In this document: positions 1 to 8,030 of the stretch, piece by piece | Numbering within the stretch: position 1 is the stretch's first letter | How the letters are laid out: each line of letters opens with the position of its first letter | Assembly: GCA_016869275.1 (NCBI GenBank) | Contig: VGEO01000013.1 | Location: 1 to 55,926 of the forward strand | DNA from: Alphaproteobacteria bacterium | GTDB lineage: Bacteria > Pseudomonadota > Alphaproteobacteria > SHVV01 | DNA length: 55,926 nt | Direction: 5' to 3' | Notes under the pieces: generated by a model | Seen by the model: only the letters and a program-made list of their open reading frames with translations | Told to the model about the DNA's origin: nothing | Databases searched by the model: none | Made by a program: the position numbers and the translations under genes

Positions 1-6
1 GGGTAT

Positions 7-82
7 GCCCGGGTAGCTCAGATGGTAGAGCAGCGGACTGAAAATCCGTGTGTCGCTGGTTCAATTCCGGCCCCGGGCACCA
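7..82 (+). tRNA. tRNA-Phe (GAA)
   Basis: The sequence folds as a 76-nt tRNA. A seven-pair acceptor stem joins GCCCGGG (7-13) to CCCGGGC (72-78), followed by discriminator A and an encoded CCA end. The D-arm contains AGCTCAGATGGTAGAGC and the T-arm contains GGTTCAATTCC. The anticodon loop is CTGAAAA with anticodon GAA, hence phenylalanine. It lies 20 nt from a cyclase-derived repeat, at the left edge of the catabolic block. I found no second copy of its 3' end at the other edge. Confidence 0.96.
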
Positions 83-85
83 TTC

Positions 86-235
86 TCACGCGCGTTTGCG
101 TTCAGCCGCCGGCCGGTCTCCCGACTGAACCAGGCGCCGGGCGGCGCCGAGACGGGGCCCGAGCGCCGTCGCCATCGCGTCCGCGACGAGAAGCAAGGAG
201 TCGAACTCCCCGTTCGCCTGCTCGAACCTGGTCAT
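86..235 (-). pseudogene. 49-residue remnant of a class III cyclase C-terminus, overlapping the dctM stop
   Basis: This short ORF opens with an ATG that overlaps the dctM TGA by 4 nt. Its middle ([19 protein letters not shown]) closely matches the C-terminus of the cyclase at 14012-15297 ([19 protein letters not shown]). The last residues diverge because a segment of about 76 nt present in the other copy is missing here. The likely origin is a truncated duplicate of the cyclase 3' end whose frame happens to stay open. Translation coupled to dctM is possible, but a function is doubtful. Confidence 0.6.
103..228. repeat. Direct repeat copy 1 (cyclase 3'-end sequence, left flank of catabolic block)
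   Basis: Positions 103-131 match 13963-13991 with one visible mismatch. Positions 132 to about 228 match about 14068-14162 with scattered differences. The intervening 76 nt of the right copy (13992-14067) are absent here. Both copies have the same orientation, so they form direct repeats around the block that starts at the dctM stop codon. Confidence 0.75.
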
Positions 236-1554
236 TTCGCCATCAGGCTCGGCAGCCAGAGCGCGATCGACGGGAAGGCAAGCAACATCAGGACAATCAG
301 AACGTTGCAGCCGAGATAAGGTACGGCGGAACGCACGACCTCCTCGAACCGGGTTCCCCGCGGCGCCACGGCTTGCATGACGAAAAGCTGTAGGCCGAAC
401 GGAGGTGTGAGACCGCCCATCTCGATTCCGAGCAGCATAACGACACCGAACCAAACCGGGTCGTAACCGATCGCTTTGATGAGCGGCATGAATACCGGGA
501 GCGTAATCAGGAGAATCGACACACCGTCGATGAAGCAGCCGAGGATCAGGATGATCCCGAACATCGCCAGCACAAGGACCAGCGGCGCCAATTCGAACCC
601 GGTCGCCCACTTGATGATTCCCGTGGTCGCGCCGGAGAAAGCAAAAATCTGGCTGAACGTCGTCGAAGCCAGGATGATGAACAGCACCATCACCGTGACC
701 TTGAGGGTGCCGAGCATCGACTTGCGCACAAGCGCCCACGTGAAGCGGCCGTATATCGCCGCCAGCAGGAACGCGCCGAACACGCCGAAGGCCGCGGCCT
801 CCGTCGGGGTGGCAAGTCCAAGCATCATGAAGCCGATGACAAAAAAGATGACGATCCCCATCGGCAGCACGTTGATCGCGACGCCCCGCAGGCGCTGGCC
901 GAGCGGCACCGGATCGACATCGTAGGGTGGCGCGGCGGTCGGATCGATCCGCACCTGGATGAAGATCAAGACGACGTACGTGGCGGCGAGAATGAGCCCA
1001 GGCATGATGCCGGCGATCAGCAACGCGCTGATGTTGATCTCGGCCAGGCTCCCGAGCAGCACCGCCAGCGCCGACGGCGGAATCAGGATCGCTAAACCGG
1101 CGCTTCCTTGGATCGGCCCCATCGCCATATGCAGTTTGTAACCGCGCTTTACCATCTCGGGGACCATCAGCGAACCCATCATCGCGGTGTTCGCCATCGC
1201 CGATCCCGAGAGCGCGGCGAAGATCGTGCCGCTGGCGACCGAAACATACGAGAGACGGCCGCGGACGCGTCCGAACAACGCGTCGAGCGAGTCGAACACG
1301 CGCCCGGCGATTCCGGTGTGGAAGAAGACTTCGCCCATCATGATGAAGAGAGGAACGGTCACGAGCAGAAAGCTCGAAAGCGCGTCGGAGGCATTGTCGA
1401 CCAGCTGCTCGATGCCGATGAAGCCGCCCAAAAAAATAAAAACGCCGATCATGTTGGCGGCCATGAACGCGATCGCCACCGGAAGCCCGAGCGCCATCAT
1501 GAAGAGGACGAGCCCTAGCATCAGGGCCCCGGCCCAGTACCACTCCATGACCAC
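232..1554 (-). CDS. dctM: TRAP transporter large permease (DctM family)
   Basis: This 440-residue protein is hydrophobic throughout, with about 12 membrane segments. It has the usual DctM length and family sequences such as AMANTAMMGSLMVPEM and GLTPPFGLQLFVMQ. It forms the ion-coupled transport channel of a tripartite ATP-independent periplasmic system in the inner membrane. The chosen GTG start lies 3 nt after the dctQ stop, with AAGGGC about 10 nt upstream; an ATG six bases further in is an alternative. It is the last transporter gene of the operon HDO-A, dctP, dctQ, dctM. The substrate is probably a small organic acid and cannot be read from the sequence. Confidence 0.95.
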   Translation of the reverse strand: MVMEWYWAGALMLGLVLFMMALGLPVAIAFMAANMIGVFIFLGGFIGIEQLVDNASDALSSFLLVTVPLFIMMGEVFFHTGIAGRVFDSLDALFGRVRGRLSYVSVASGTIFAALSGSAMANTAMMGSLMVPEMVKRGYKLHMAMGPIQGSAGLAILIPPSALAVLLGSLAEINISALLIAGIMPGLILAATYVVLIFIQVRIDPTAAPPYDVDPVPLGQRLRGVAINVLPMGIVIFFVIGFMMLGLATPTEAAAFGVFGAFLLAAIYGRFTWALVRKSMLGTLKVTVMVLFIILASTTFSQIFAFSGATTGIIKWATGFELAPLVLVLAMFGIILILGCFIDGVSILLITLPVFMPLIKAIGYDPVWFGVVMLLGIEMGGLTPPFGLQLFVMQAVAPRGTRFEEVVRSAVPYLGCNVLIVLMLLAFPSIALWLPSLMAK

Positions 1555-1556
1555 GG

Positions 1557-2072
1557 CTAGATGCCCTTATCCGGAATCGGAACGTCGGAATCTTCGTAGA
1601 TCGTGCCGCGTCCCATCAATAGTCGGACGAAACCGATCGCGAGCAAGAGGAACGAAAGCCCAACCGGGAAAATCAGCCACTGCTTGTAAACCTTGAAGGC
1701 GCGCAGCTCCCATTCGCCCCAATTGGTGTGCATCGCCTTCACGGCAAACACGACGACAATCAGCGAAACAACGAGCCCGATCGTGTAGGCGACCCTGGCG
1801 AAGACCGCTTTACCGCGCGGTCCGAACCGGCCGCGAACGAACTCGATACAGACATGGCCTTTTTCGCGCAGCAGCCACGGCGCCGCGAGCGTGCCGATGA
1901 ACAACATCGAGTACTCGGTTAACGCAAACGCGGCGTTCGCGGTCGTGCCCATGAACACGCCCACCGCCCGCAGCGAAACGATGACGATGATCGAAACGAA
2001 GACCAGGAAAAGCGCGGCCCCCGCGAGAAACGCGAGCGCTTCGATCAGGCGATCGTAGGCGCGAAAGAACAT
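1557..2072 (-). CDS. dctQ: TRAP transporter small permease (DctQ family)
   Basis: This is a small four-segment membrane protein of about 171 residues, the usual DctQ size, placed between dctP and dctM. Hydrophobic stretches begin near LIEALAFLAGAALFLVFVS, and WGEWELRAFKVYKQWLIFP precedes the last segment, as is typical of the family. DctQ partners DctM in the membrane. The reading frame extends upstream to a TTG at 2120, but the ATG at 2072 starts directly before the first hydrophobic helix. The Shine-Dalgarno sequence is weak, so translation may depend on dctP. Confidence 0.93.
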   Translation of the reverse strand: MFFRAYDRLIEALAFLAGAALFLVFVSIIVIVSLRAVGVFMGTTANAAFALTEYSMLFIGTLAAPWLLREKGHVCIEFVRGRFGPRGKAVFARVAYTIGLVVSLIVVVFAVKAMHTNWGEWELRAFKVYKQWLIFPVGLSFLLLAIGFVRLLMGRGTIYEDSDVPIPDKGI

Positions 2073-2132
2073 GCCCAGTCGAGGCGCCGGGGCGGGACGA
2101 GCCCGCCCCGGACGCCGCAACGATCGCGACGA

Positions 2133-3167
2133 TCAGCTGCCCGAGAACTGACCCACCGGGCGCGACGAGTCGTGGAACACCTTCTTGAGCTGCTCGACCT
2201 GTGCCGCCGGCATGCCGAGCTTCTCCATGCTCTTCCAGTGATTGTCCTGGAACGCGTTGAGATAGCGTTTGGCGCCTTCGCCGGTGAGCGTATAGACCTC
2301 GACGCCTTCGGCCTTCATCCGATCGAGTTCGCGCTTTTCTTCGTCCTCGAAGAACTTGTGAGCGACGGCCTCGTTCTTCACCACCGTATCGCCCAGGCAC
2401 TTTTTCTGGTCTGCATTGAGCGCGTTCCACTTATCGAGGTTCATCACGATGATGTTGCCACCCTGCATGAAGTACGGGTGGATGCGGTGCCTGACGAACT
2501 TCGTCCAGCCCGCGTCGACCATCGAGTTGTTGACCCAACCGATACCTTCGATTACGCCGCGTTCGAGCGCGGCGAATATTTCGGCTTGGAAGATCGACAC
2601 GATATTGATCCCCATGGCCTCGTAGAACGCCTTGTAGGTGGCGGTGCCGCGGAGCGTCGTGCCCTTCAAATCGATGCCGCCATCCGCCGTGAGCTTCGGC
2701 TTGTTGCGCAGCATGATCACGAACTTGTAGCCCGATCCGTACTCGGCCAGGTACTTGGCGCCGACTTTCTGCTGGAACGCGGTGTCGAGCAGTTCGACCG
2801 CGCCATCGCGACGCTGTTCGACTGCGGTCTTGTTGCTGCCGTAGAGCGCTTCGAGCTCGGGAACCTGACCCTGGTAGTAGCCCGCCGCGCCGGCATAGAA
2901 GTCGACGATGCCGCGTTTGATCGCACTCATCTGCTGGTTGGTCGGGATCGCCTCAGGTCCGCCCTTGATCTCGATCTTGACTTTGCCTTTGCAGACGTTG
3001 TTGACCTCTTCGATCATCCGTCGCGCCGGCACGTTGATGTTGACGTCGAGCGGGATCGAAAAGATCGCCTGAAGCGTCGTTTCCTGCGCCACGCCGGGCG
3101 CAACGCCGGTAGCACCGACGAACGCCGCGACTGCGGCGGCAGACACAATCACCGTACGAAACATCAT
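2133..3167 (-). CDS. dctP: TRAP transporter periplasmic substrate-binding protein (DctP family)
   Basis: This 344-residue protein opens with a signal peptide (MMFRTVIVSAAAVAAFVGATG, probably cut after GVAQ). It then follows DctP patterns, including a ligand-binding region near LKGTTLRGTATYKAFYEAMG and EIFAALERGVIEGIGW. It captures the substrate in the periplasm for DctQM. Its ATG lies 29 nt after the HDO-A stop, with AGGGGAGGCGACC upstream. The pairing with HDO-A suggests that the imported compound is the HDO substrate or a precursor of it; this is inference. Confidence 0.95.
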   Translation of the reverse strand: MMFRTVIVSAAAVAAFVGATGVAPGVAQETTLQAIFSIPLDVNINVPARRMIEEVNNVCKGKVKIEIKGGPEAIPTNQQMSAIKRGIVDFYAGAAGYYQGQVPELEALYGSNKTAVEQRRDGAVELLDTAFQQKVGAKYLAEYGSGYKFVIMLRNKPKLTADGGIDLKGTTLRGTATYKAFYEAMGINIVSIFQAEIFAALERGVIEGIGWVNNSMVDAGWTKFVRHRIHPYFMQGGNIIVMNLDKWNALNADQKKCLGDTVVKNEAVAHKFFEDEEKRELDRMKAEGVEVYTLTGEGAKRYLNAFQDNHWKSMEKLGMPAAQVEQLKKVFHDSSRPVGQFSGS

Positions 3168-3196
3168 GGTCGCCTCCCCTTTCTGGTTATTGTCGT

Positions 3197-3886
3197 TCAG
3201 TTCATCGCGTAACCAAGCTCATAGTGGACATAGATGCCGTCGAAATAGAACCAACGCATCCGCGCGCTCTCGCGCGCCCAATGAATGGCGCGGTCTTTGC
3301 GCGCGCGCGTATCGCAATACTTCTGCAACGCTTCGAAAGCGCGGCTCGAATGTTCGATGTCGACGCCCGAGTGCAGAATGAAGTGTTCGATGTCGTGCTC
3401 GGAGAAGCCATATTTCTCGATCAGGATGGCGATCTTGTCTTTGTACAGCCCGGTCGACTGAAACTCGGACCCGACGTGGAGTGCGGCGACCCCAGCCTCC
3501 CATGGTTCGTTCTTGGCGACGTCAAGTTCCCAATTGAGCCACGACTCCGTCGTCGGCAGTCCGCGCCCTTTCTTCACCGCCTCACTCGATCCGCCGCAAG
3601 CGTCGATGAAGCGAAGAAAAAGCGGTGGGTGCGGCTTCACCGGATCCATTTCCTCGGCATAATTTTCGATCTCCATATTGATGACGTCGGGCGGCGCCTT
3701 GGCCGCAATATGGAAGAACGCCGGGTATAGGTTGGACACCCAGTGATAGCCCTCAGTCGCCAAACCTTGGAGGCAACGCTTGGAAATCTCGGCACGGGAC
3801 CATTTCTGCGACAGCGGATGTTTCGAGCAGTGCCGATCCTCCACCGCATCGATCAGTGCCCTACGAAACTCCGACACGCCGCTCAT
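3197..3886 (-). CDS. HDO-A: heme-oxygenase-like diiron oxygenase family protein (PqqC/TenA/CADD fold)
   Basis: This 229-residue all-helical protein belongs to the PqqC/TenA/CADD-like superfamily. All six positions that bind two metals in CADD and SznF relatives are present: E79 and H86 (EEMDPVKPH), E141 (VGSEFQ), and H172, D176 and H179 (HSGVDIEH). Known members use dinuclear iron and O2 for N-oxygenation, C-C cleavage or amine chemistry. Its chemistry here is unknown. It leads the TRAP operon and is paralogous to HDO-B and HDO-C; all three end in HYE(L/M)GY. The frame runs upstream to 4033, but the ATG at 3886 aligns with the paralogues. Confidence 0.9.
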   Translation of the reverse strand: MSGVSEFRRALIDAVEDRHCSKHPLSQKWSRAEISKRCLQGLATEGYHWVSNLYPAFFHIAAKAPPDVINMEIENYAEEMDPVKPHPPLFLRFIDACGGSSEAVKKGRGLPTTESWLNWELDVAKNEPWEAGVAALHVGSEFQSTGLYKDKIAILIEKYGFSEHDIEHFILHSGVDIEHSSRAFEALQKYCDTRARKDRAIHWARESARMRWFYFDGIYVHYELGYAMN

Positions 3887-3943
3887 CGCGCCCTCACCGA
3901 CTGGACCGTGCTCGTCAATCCAATTCTGCTCTGTTTCCTTCCC

Positions 3944-3967
3944 TGCCAACAGTCTTTTTTCTTGGCA
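3944..3967. promoter_or_regulatory. Inverted repeat in the HDO-A / coxM-like divergent promoter region
   Basis: TGCCAA (3944-3949) and TTGGCA (3962-3967) form a perfect 6-bp inverted repeat. It is separated by a T-rich 12-nt spacer and lies in the 148-nt gap between the divergent starts at 3886 and 4035. This could be an operator controlling both units. No regulator gene is visible nearby, so the assignment is speculative. Confidence 0.3.
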
Positions 3968-4034
3968 ATTGACGTACCGTCGACGCGGCGGCCAAGATGA
4001 CGGCCGTTCGACCAGCTCGTGGCGGGGGATCATC

Positions 4035-4901
4035 GTGAAACCGGCGAAGTTTTCGCACTACGCACCCGAGTCGATCCCCGAGATTGCGGCGTTGCTCGAT
4101 CAATATGGCGACGACGCCCGTCCTCTGGCCGGCGGTCAGAGCCTCGTGCCACTCATGAATATGCGGGTCGCGCGCCCCGTTGTTCTGGTCGACCTGAACC
4201 GCTGTCGTGCGCTCGACTATGTGCGCGAAGACGCAGATCATCTCGCGATCGGCGCGATGGTTCGCCAATCCGCGGGCGAACGCACACCTGCGATCCGCGT
4301 CCATGCCCCGCTTCTCGCCGAAACGCTGCGTTTCACCGGCCCCAGAACGGTTCGAAACCGCGCTACCATCGGTGGCAGCATCGCTCACGCCGATCCGGTT
4401 GCGGAGCTGCCGGGCGCTGCGATTGCGCTCGATGCGACGATCATTGTCGAGAGCGCCAAAGGCGTACGGACCATCCCGGCGGCCGCTTTCTTCATCGCCC
4501 AACTGACGACGGCGGTGGAGCCGGGCGAATTCGTTCGCGAGATACGCGTTCCCAAAGCCCCGACCGGTTCACGCTATGCCTTCGTCGAATCGGGTGCGCG
4601 GCAGGAGGGTGTGGCGATCGCCGGTGTCGCAGCGCATCTCACGATGACGGGCGACCGCTGTACGGGCGCACGGGTCGTCGCGATCGGCGTCGGCCCCGTC
4701 CCGGCGCGGCTTACCGCCGTCGAAGCCGCCATCATCGGCCAGAGCCTGAAGGCCGAGCGCATGGCGAAGGCAGCGTCCGACGCGCCGGCCAACATCGATC
4801 CGATCGACGACATCCACGCGAGCGCACACTACCGGCGACGCCTCATCGTAACGCTCGCCGAGCGCGCGCTCGCGCGGGCAGCGAGCCGCCAGGCCGCCTG
4901 A
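4035..4901 (+). CDS. Molybdenum hydroxylase medium subunit, FAD-binding (CoxM-like)
   Basis: This 288-residue protein has the two FAD-binding motifs of the xanthine dehydrogenase family, AGGQSLVPLMNMR near residue 31 and TIGGSIAHADP near residue 114. It carries electrons from the iron-sulfur subunit via FAD. The GTG start at 4035 is chosen because GGCGGGGG lies about 7 nt upstream and because the product begins exactly like the family (KPAKFSHYAPES). It is the first gene of the hydroxylase operon, followed by a 49-codon ORF and the 2Fe-2S and molybdopterin subunits. Confidence 0.93.
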   Translation: MKPAKFSHYAPESIPEIAALLDQYGDDARPLAGGQSLVPLMNMRVARPVVLVDLNRCRALDYVREDADHLAIGAMVRQSAGERTPAIRVHAPLLAETLRFTGPRTVRNRATIGGSIAHADPVAELPGAAIALDATIIVESAKGVRTIPAAAFFIAQLTTAVEPGEFVREIRVPKAPTGSRYAFVESGARQEGVAIAGVAAHLTMTGDRCTGARVVAIGVGPVPARLTAVEAAIIGQSLKAERMAKAASDAPANIDPIDDIHASAHYRRRLIVTLAERALARAASRQAA

Positions 4902-4906
4902 GCCGC

Positions 4907-5056
4907 ATGTCCCCATCCGCGACCGCATCCATCGGGCGCGCGGCGCCGCGTCGCATCGAGGATGTGCGCCTCCTCGACGTTCCCGATAGGGAGGTCGCAC
5001 CCTTTGAAGCCCCGTTGCCCGAACCGGGCGCTACCAGCCCCAACCGAGACGCCTGA
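4907..5056 (+). CDS. Small ORF of 49 codons between the FAD and 2Fe-2S subunits
   Basis: An ATG 5 nt after the medium-subunit stop opens a 49-codon frame. Its TGA shares one base with the ATG of the 2Fe-2S subunit (TGATG). The product is rich in Arg, Pro, Glu and Asp, with no membrane segment or cysteine (for example RRIEDVRLLDVPDREVAPFE). I recognise no family. The tight spacing suggests it is translated, perhaps only to couple translation of the two flanking subunits. A chance ORF in GC-rich DNA is not excluded. Confidence 0.5.
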   Translation: MSPSATASIGRAAPRRIEDVRLLDVPDREVAPFEAPLPEPGATSPNRDA

Positions 5057-5559
5057 TGTCCCAAGAACCGCGACGGATCCGCGTGACCGTGAACGGCCGA
5101 GCGTACGAACGCACGGTCGAACCTCGGCTTCTCCTGGTCGACTTTCTCCGCCATGAGATCGGCTTGACCGGCACCCATGTCGGTTGCGCGCATGGCGTCT
5201 GCGGCGCCTGCACCGTGATCATGGACGGCGCGACGGCACGGAGTTGCATCACCTTCGCTGTGCAGGCCGACGGCGCGACCATACGCACGGTCGAAGGCTT
5301 GGCGGAGAACGGCCGCCTCAATGCGGTACAACAGGCGTTCCATGAGAACCATGCGCTGCAATGCGGCTACTGTACGGCGGGTTTTTTAGTGACGGTGACC
5401 GAGTTTCTCGACGAGAACCCGAACCCCAGCGATAGTGAAATCCGACATGCGCTTTCGGGCAATCTCTGCCGTTGTACCGGCTACGTGAACATCGTCCGGG
5501 CGGTCCGCGCGGCCGCTGAAAAGCGCCGCGCTGCCGCCGATTCGGGAATGGCGCGATGA
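5056..5559 (+). CDS. Molybdenum hydroxylase small subunit, two [2Fe-2S] clusters (CoxS-like)
   Basis: This 167-residue protein has the full cysteine set of the family: C44, C49, C52 and C64 for the plant-ferredoxin-like cluster (GCAHGVCGACTV) and C103, C106, C138 and C140 for the helical-domain cluster (CGYCTAGF, CRCTGY). It passes electrons from the molybdenum centre to FAD. Its start overlaps the preceding small ORF by one base, and its end overlaps the large-subunit start by 4 nt (ATGA), so the three subunits are translationally coupled. Confidence 0.96.
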   Translation: MSQEPRRIRVTVNGRAYERTVEPRLLLVDFLRHEIGLTGTHVGCAHGVCGACTVIMDGATARSCITFAVQADGATIRTVEGLAENGRLNAVQQAFHENHALQCGYCTAGFLVTVTEFLDENPNPSDSEIRHALSGNLCRCTGYVNIVRAVRAAAEKRRAAADSGMAR

Positions 5560-7931
5560 ACAAACCGCTCGGTAAGGGCTACATTGGCGAGCCGCTGCCG
5601 CGGGTGGAGGATGAGCCGCTCCTCAAGGGGCTCGGCGCCTTCGTCGACGACGTCACCACGCCAACGAATACGCTGCACCTGGGGTTCGTCCGGAGCCCGC
5701 ACGCGCACGCCCGCGTCCGTTCGATCGATGTCGGCGCCGCCAAGGCGCTCGCCGGCGTGGTCGACGTGCTGAGTGGCGCCGACCTCGCCGACATCATCAA
5801 GCCGGTGCAGGTCGATCCTGATAAGCCCGAATTCAAAGTAACCCAGCGGCGGGTCGCGACGCTCGACAAGGTACGATTCGTCGGCGACACGGTCGCCGTC
5901 GTGATCGCCGAGAGCCCCTATGTCGCCGACGACGCCGTCGAACTGGTTCAGGTCGCCTACGAGATCTTGCCCGCCGTCGTCGACCCCGATGAGGCGTTGG
6001 CGCCCAACGCGCCCAAGGTGCACGAGTCGATCGCCGACAATGTGATCTACGAGAATGCCCAGAGCACGCCGGGATTCGACGCCGCATTCGACGCCGCACC
6101 GCTCCACTACGAGCGAACGTTCAGGACTAGCCGGATTGCCGTCACGTCGATGGAATCGCGCGGTTGCTTGGCCGTCTTTGACCGCGGTTTGGGTCAGCTC
6201 ACGTTTTGGACTTCGACCCAGGTGCCGCACATCATTCGTCACGCGCTCTCGGAGTTCCTCGATTGGCCGGACTCGAAAATTCGCGTGATCGCGCCGGATG
6301 TCGGCGGCGGTTTCGGCATGAAGGCGTATCTTTATGCCGAGGAACTCATCGCCGCAGGGCTCGCGCTTCGCTACCGCGCGAGTTTCAAGTGGATCCAGGA
6401 TCGCGCCGACGACTTCCTCACCTCGAACCACGCGCGCGATCAAATCTACAAGATGTCATACGCCGTCGAGCGCGACGGCCGCATCCAGGCGATCAAGGCC
6501 GAGATCATGGTCAACATCGGCGCCTACGCGTCGTATCCCATGGGTTCGAGCCTTGAGGCGAACGGCGGTCCACGCAACATGCCGGGTCCGTATCGTTTCG
6601 CGCATTTCTCTTTTCATACGCGAGCCATTGCAACCAACACCTGCCCGACGGGCGCCTTCCGCGGCGTCTCTGCGCCATCGGCCTTCTTCGCGGTCGAGGG
6701 AATGCTCGACACGATTGCCATGGACCTGGGTCTCGACCCGGTGGAATTGCGGCGGCGCAACCTGGTGACTGAGTTTCCGTATACCAACGCGATGGGCCAG
6801 CGTTACGACACCGGTAGCAACGGCGAGTGCCTCGAGACGGCGCTCACGCGAGCCGACTATGTCGCCTACCGCAAGGCGCAACCGGCTTCGCGCCTGGTGA
6901 ACGGCAAATACCGGGGGGTCGGCGTCGCGACCGTCACCGAGCAGACCGGACAGGGCGCCTCGCGCTACAAGGCGCGCGGCCTTTATCGCGTACCGGGATT
7001 CGATTCGGCGTTGGTCAGGATCGAACCGACCGGCAAGGTAAGCGCGTTCGTGAGCCAAGCCGCGCAGGGTCAAGGCCACCTGACCACCTGGGCGCAGGTC
7101 GTGGCGCAGCAGCTCGGCGTCAACGCCGCCGACGTCACGGTCCATCAGGCCGACACGGCAGCGGTCCCGTTCGGCTCGGGCACCTTCGCAAGCCGCGGCG
7201 CGATCCTCGCGGGCGGGGCGATCATCCGGGCGACCGATCAGATCCGCGCCAAGGTGAAACGGATCGCGGCTGATCTGCTCGAAGCGAGCGAGACCGACAT
7301 CGAGATCGGCGATAGCCACGCTTTCGTCACCGGCGCACCCAAGCTCCGCGTTCCGATCGCCGACATCGCGGCGATCGCGTACTCCCTCGATGCCCGGCTC
7401 ATCCCGGAAGGCGTCGAACACGGTCTTGAGGCGATCGGACACTACGATCCGCCGACCGCGACCGTATCGAACGCGACCCACATCGCCTTCGTTGCTATCG
7501 ACCCCGGCACCGGCTTGATCGAAGTCGAGCGCTACGTGGTCGCCCACGATTGCGGCCGGGTGATCAACCCGCCGATCGTCGATGGTCAAGTCCACGGTGC
7601 GATCGGAAACGGTTTGGGCCAAGTGCTGAGCGAGGCGCTGATTTATGACGGCCGCGGTCAGCTCCTGACCACGACGCTCCTCGACTATCACTTGCCGACG
7701 GCGCTCGACATGCCGGCAATCGAGCTCGACCACATGGAAACCCCCTCCGAAATTTCCTTGGGTGGCTTCAAGGGGGTCGGCGAAGGCGGCGTGATCGGTT
7801 CCGTCCCCGCCCTTGCCGGCGCGGTACGCGACGCGCTGGCCCCGCTAGGCGTCGAGATAAATCGCCTGCCGCTTACCCCGGCTTATGTGCTCAGCCTGAT
7901 CGAGTCAGCGAAAACAAGAACAAGAAGCTGA
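5556..7931 (+). CDS. Molybdenum hydroxylase large subunit, molybdopterin-binding (xanthine dehydrogenase family)
   Basis: This 791-residue catalytic subunit has the expected length. The catalytic glutamate is E743 in GVGEGG. Cofactor-binding sequences such as GGGFGMK and PTGAFRG are present. PTGAFRG replaces the AYxCSFR loop of true CO dehydrogenase, so CO oxidation is unlikely. The family hydroxylates N-heteroaromatic rings (nicotinate, isoquinoline) or purines next to nitrogen using water. With the nearby NicX-like dioxygenase, a pyridine-type or related heteroaromatic acid is a reasonable guess. Two HDO genes follow on the same strand. Confidence 0.93.
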   Translation: MNKPLGKGYIGEPLPRVEDEPLLKGLGAFVDDVTTPTNTLHLGFVRSPHAHARVRSIDVGAAKALAGVVDVLSGADLADIIKPVQVDPDKPEFKVTQRRVATLDKVRFVGDTVAVVIAESPYVADDAVELVQVAYEILPAVVDPDEALAPNAPKVHESIADNVIYENAQSTPGFDAAFDAAPLHYERTFRTSRIAVTSMESRGCLAVFDRGLGQLTFWTSTQVPHIIRHALSEFLDWPDSKIRVIAPDVGGGFGMKAYLYAEELIAAGLALRYRASFKWIQDRADDFLTSNHARDQIYKMSYAVERDGRIQAIKAEIMVNIGAYASYPMGSSLEANGGPRNMPGPYRFAHFSFHTRAIATNTCPTGAFRGVSAPSAFFAVEGMLDTIAMDLGLDPVELRRRNLVTEFPYTNAMGQRYDTGSNGECLETALTRADYVAYRKAQPASRLVNGKYRGVGVATVTEQTGQGASRYKARGLYRVPGFDSALVRIEPTGKVSAFVSQAAQGQGHLTTWAQVVAQQLGVNAADVTVHQADTAAVPFGSGTFASRGAILAGGAIIRATDQIRAKVKRIAADLLEASETDIEIGDSHAFVTGAPKLRVPIADIAAIAYSLDARLIPEGVEHGLEAIGHYDPPTATVSNATHIAFVAIDPGTGLIEVERYVVAHDCGRVINPPIVDGQVHGAIGNGLGQVLSEALIYDGRGQLLTTTLLDYHLPTALDMPAIELDHMETPSEISLGGFKGVGEGGVIGSVPALAGAVRDALAPLGVEINRLPLTPAYVLSLIESAKTRTRS

Positions 7932-7974
7932 ATCAAGACCTCCAACACCGAAACACGCCGTTCCGCGTAACACA

Positions 7975-8025
7975 TTGACAGTTTCCCGCTCACGGGACCC
8001 TACTTACGGCGAAACACTGGGGAAG
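7975..8025 (+). promoter_or_regulatory. Possible promoter and ribosome-binding site upstream of HDO-B
   Basis: A consensus-like -35 hexamer TTGACA (7975-7980) lies in the 99-nt gap after the large hydroxylase subunit. TACTTA (8001-8006) could act as -10, but the 20-nt spacing is long. GGGGAAG (8019-8025) is a good ribosome-binding site for the ATG at 8031. HDO-B and HDO-C may therefore have their own promoter as well as read-through. Confidence 0.3.
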
Positions 8026-8030
8026 ACGCC

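Noticed and set aside
7-82. tRNA-Phe as an integration site with duplicated 3' end
   Set aside because: No copy of the tRNA 3' half was found near 13770-14010 and no integrase gene is in the window. The repeats found are of cyclase sequence instead.
5556-7931. Identification of the hydroxylase as CO dehydrogenase (coxL)
   Set aside because: The active-site loop reads PTGAFRG instead of the AYxCSFR of true CO dehydrogenase, so only family membership is claimed.
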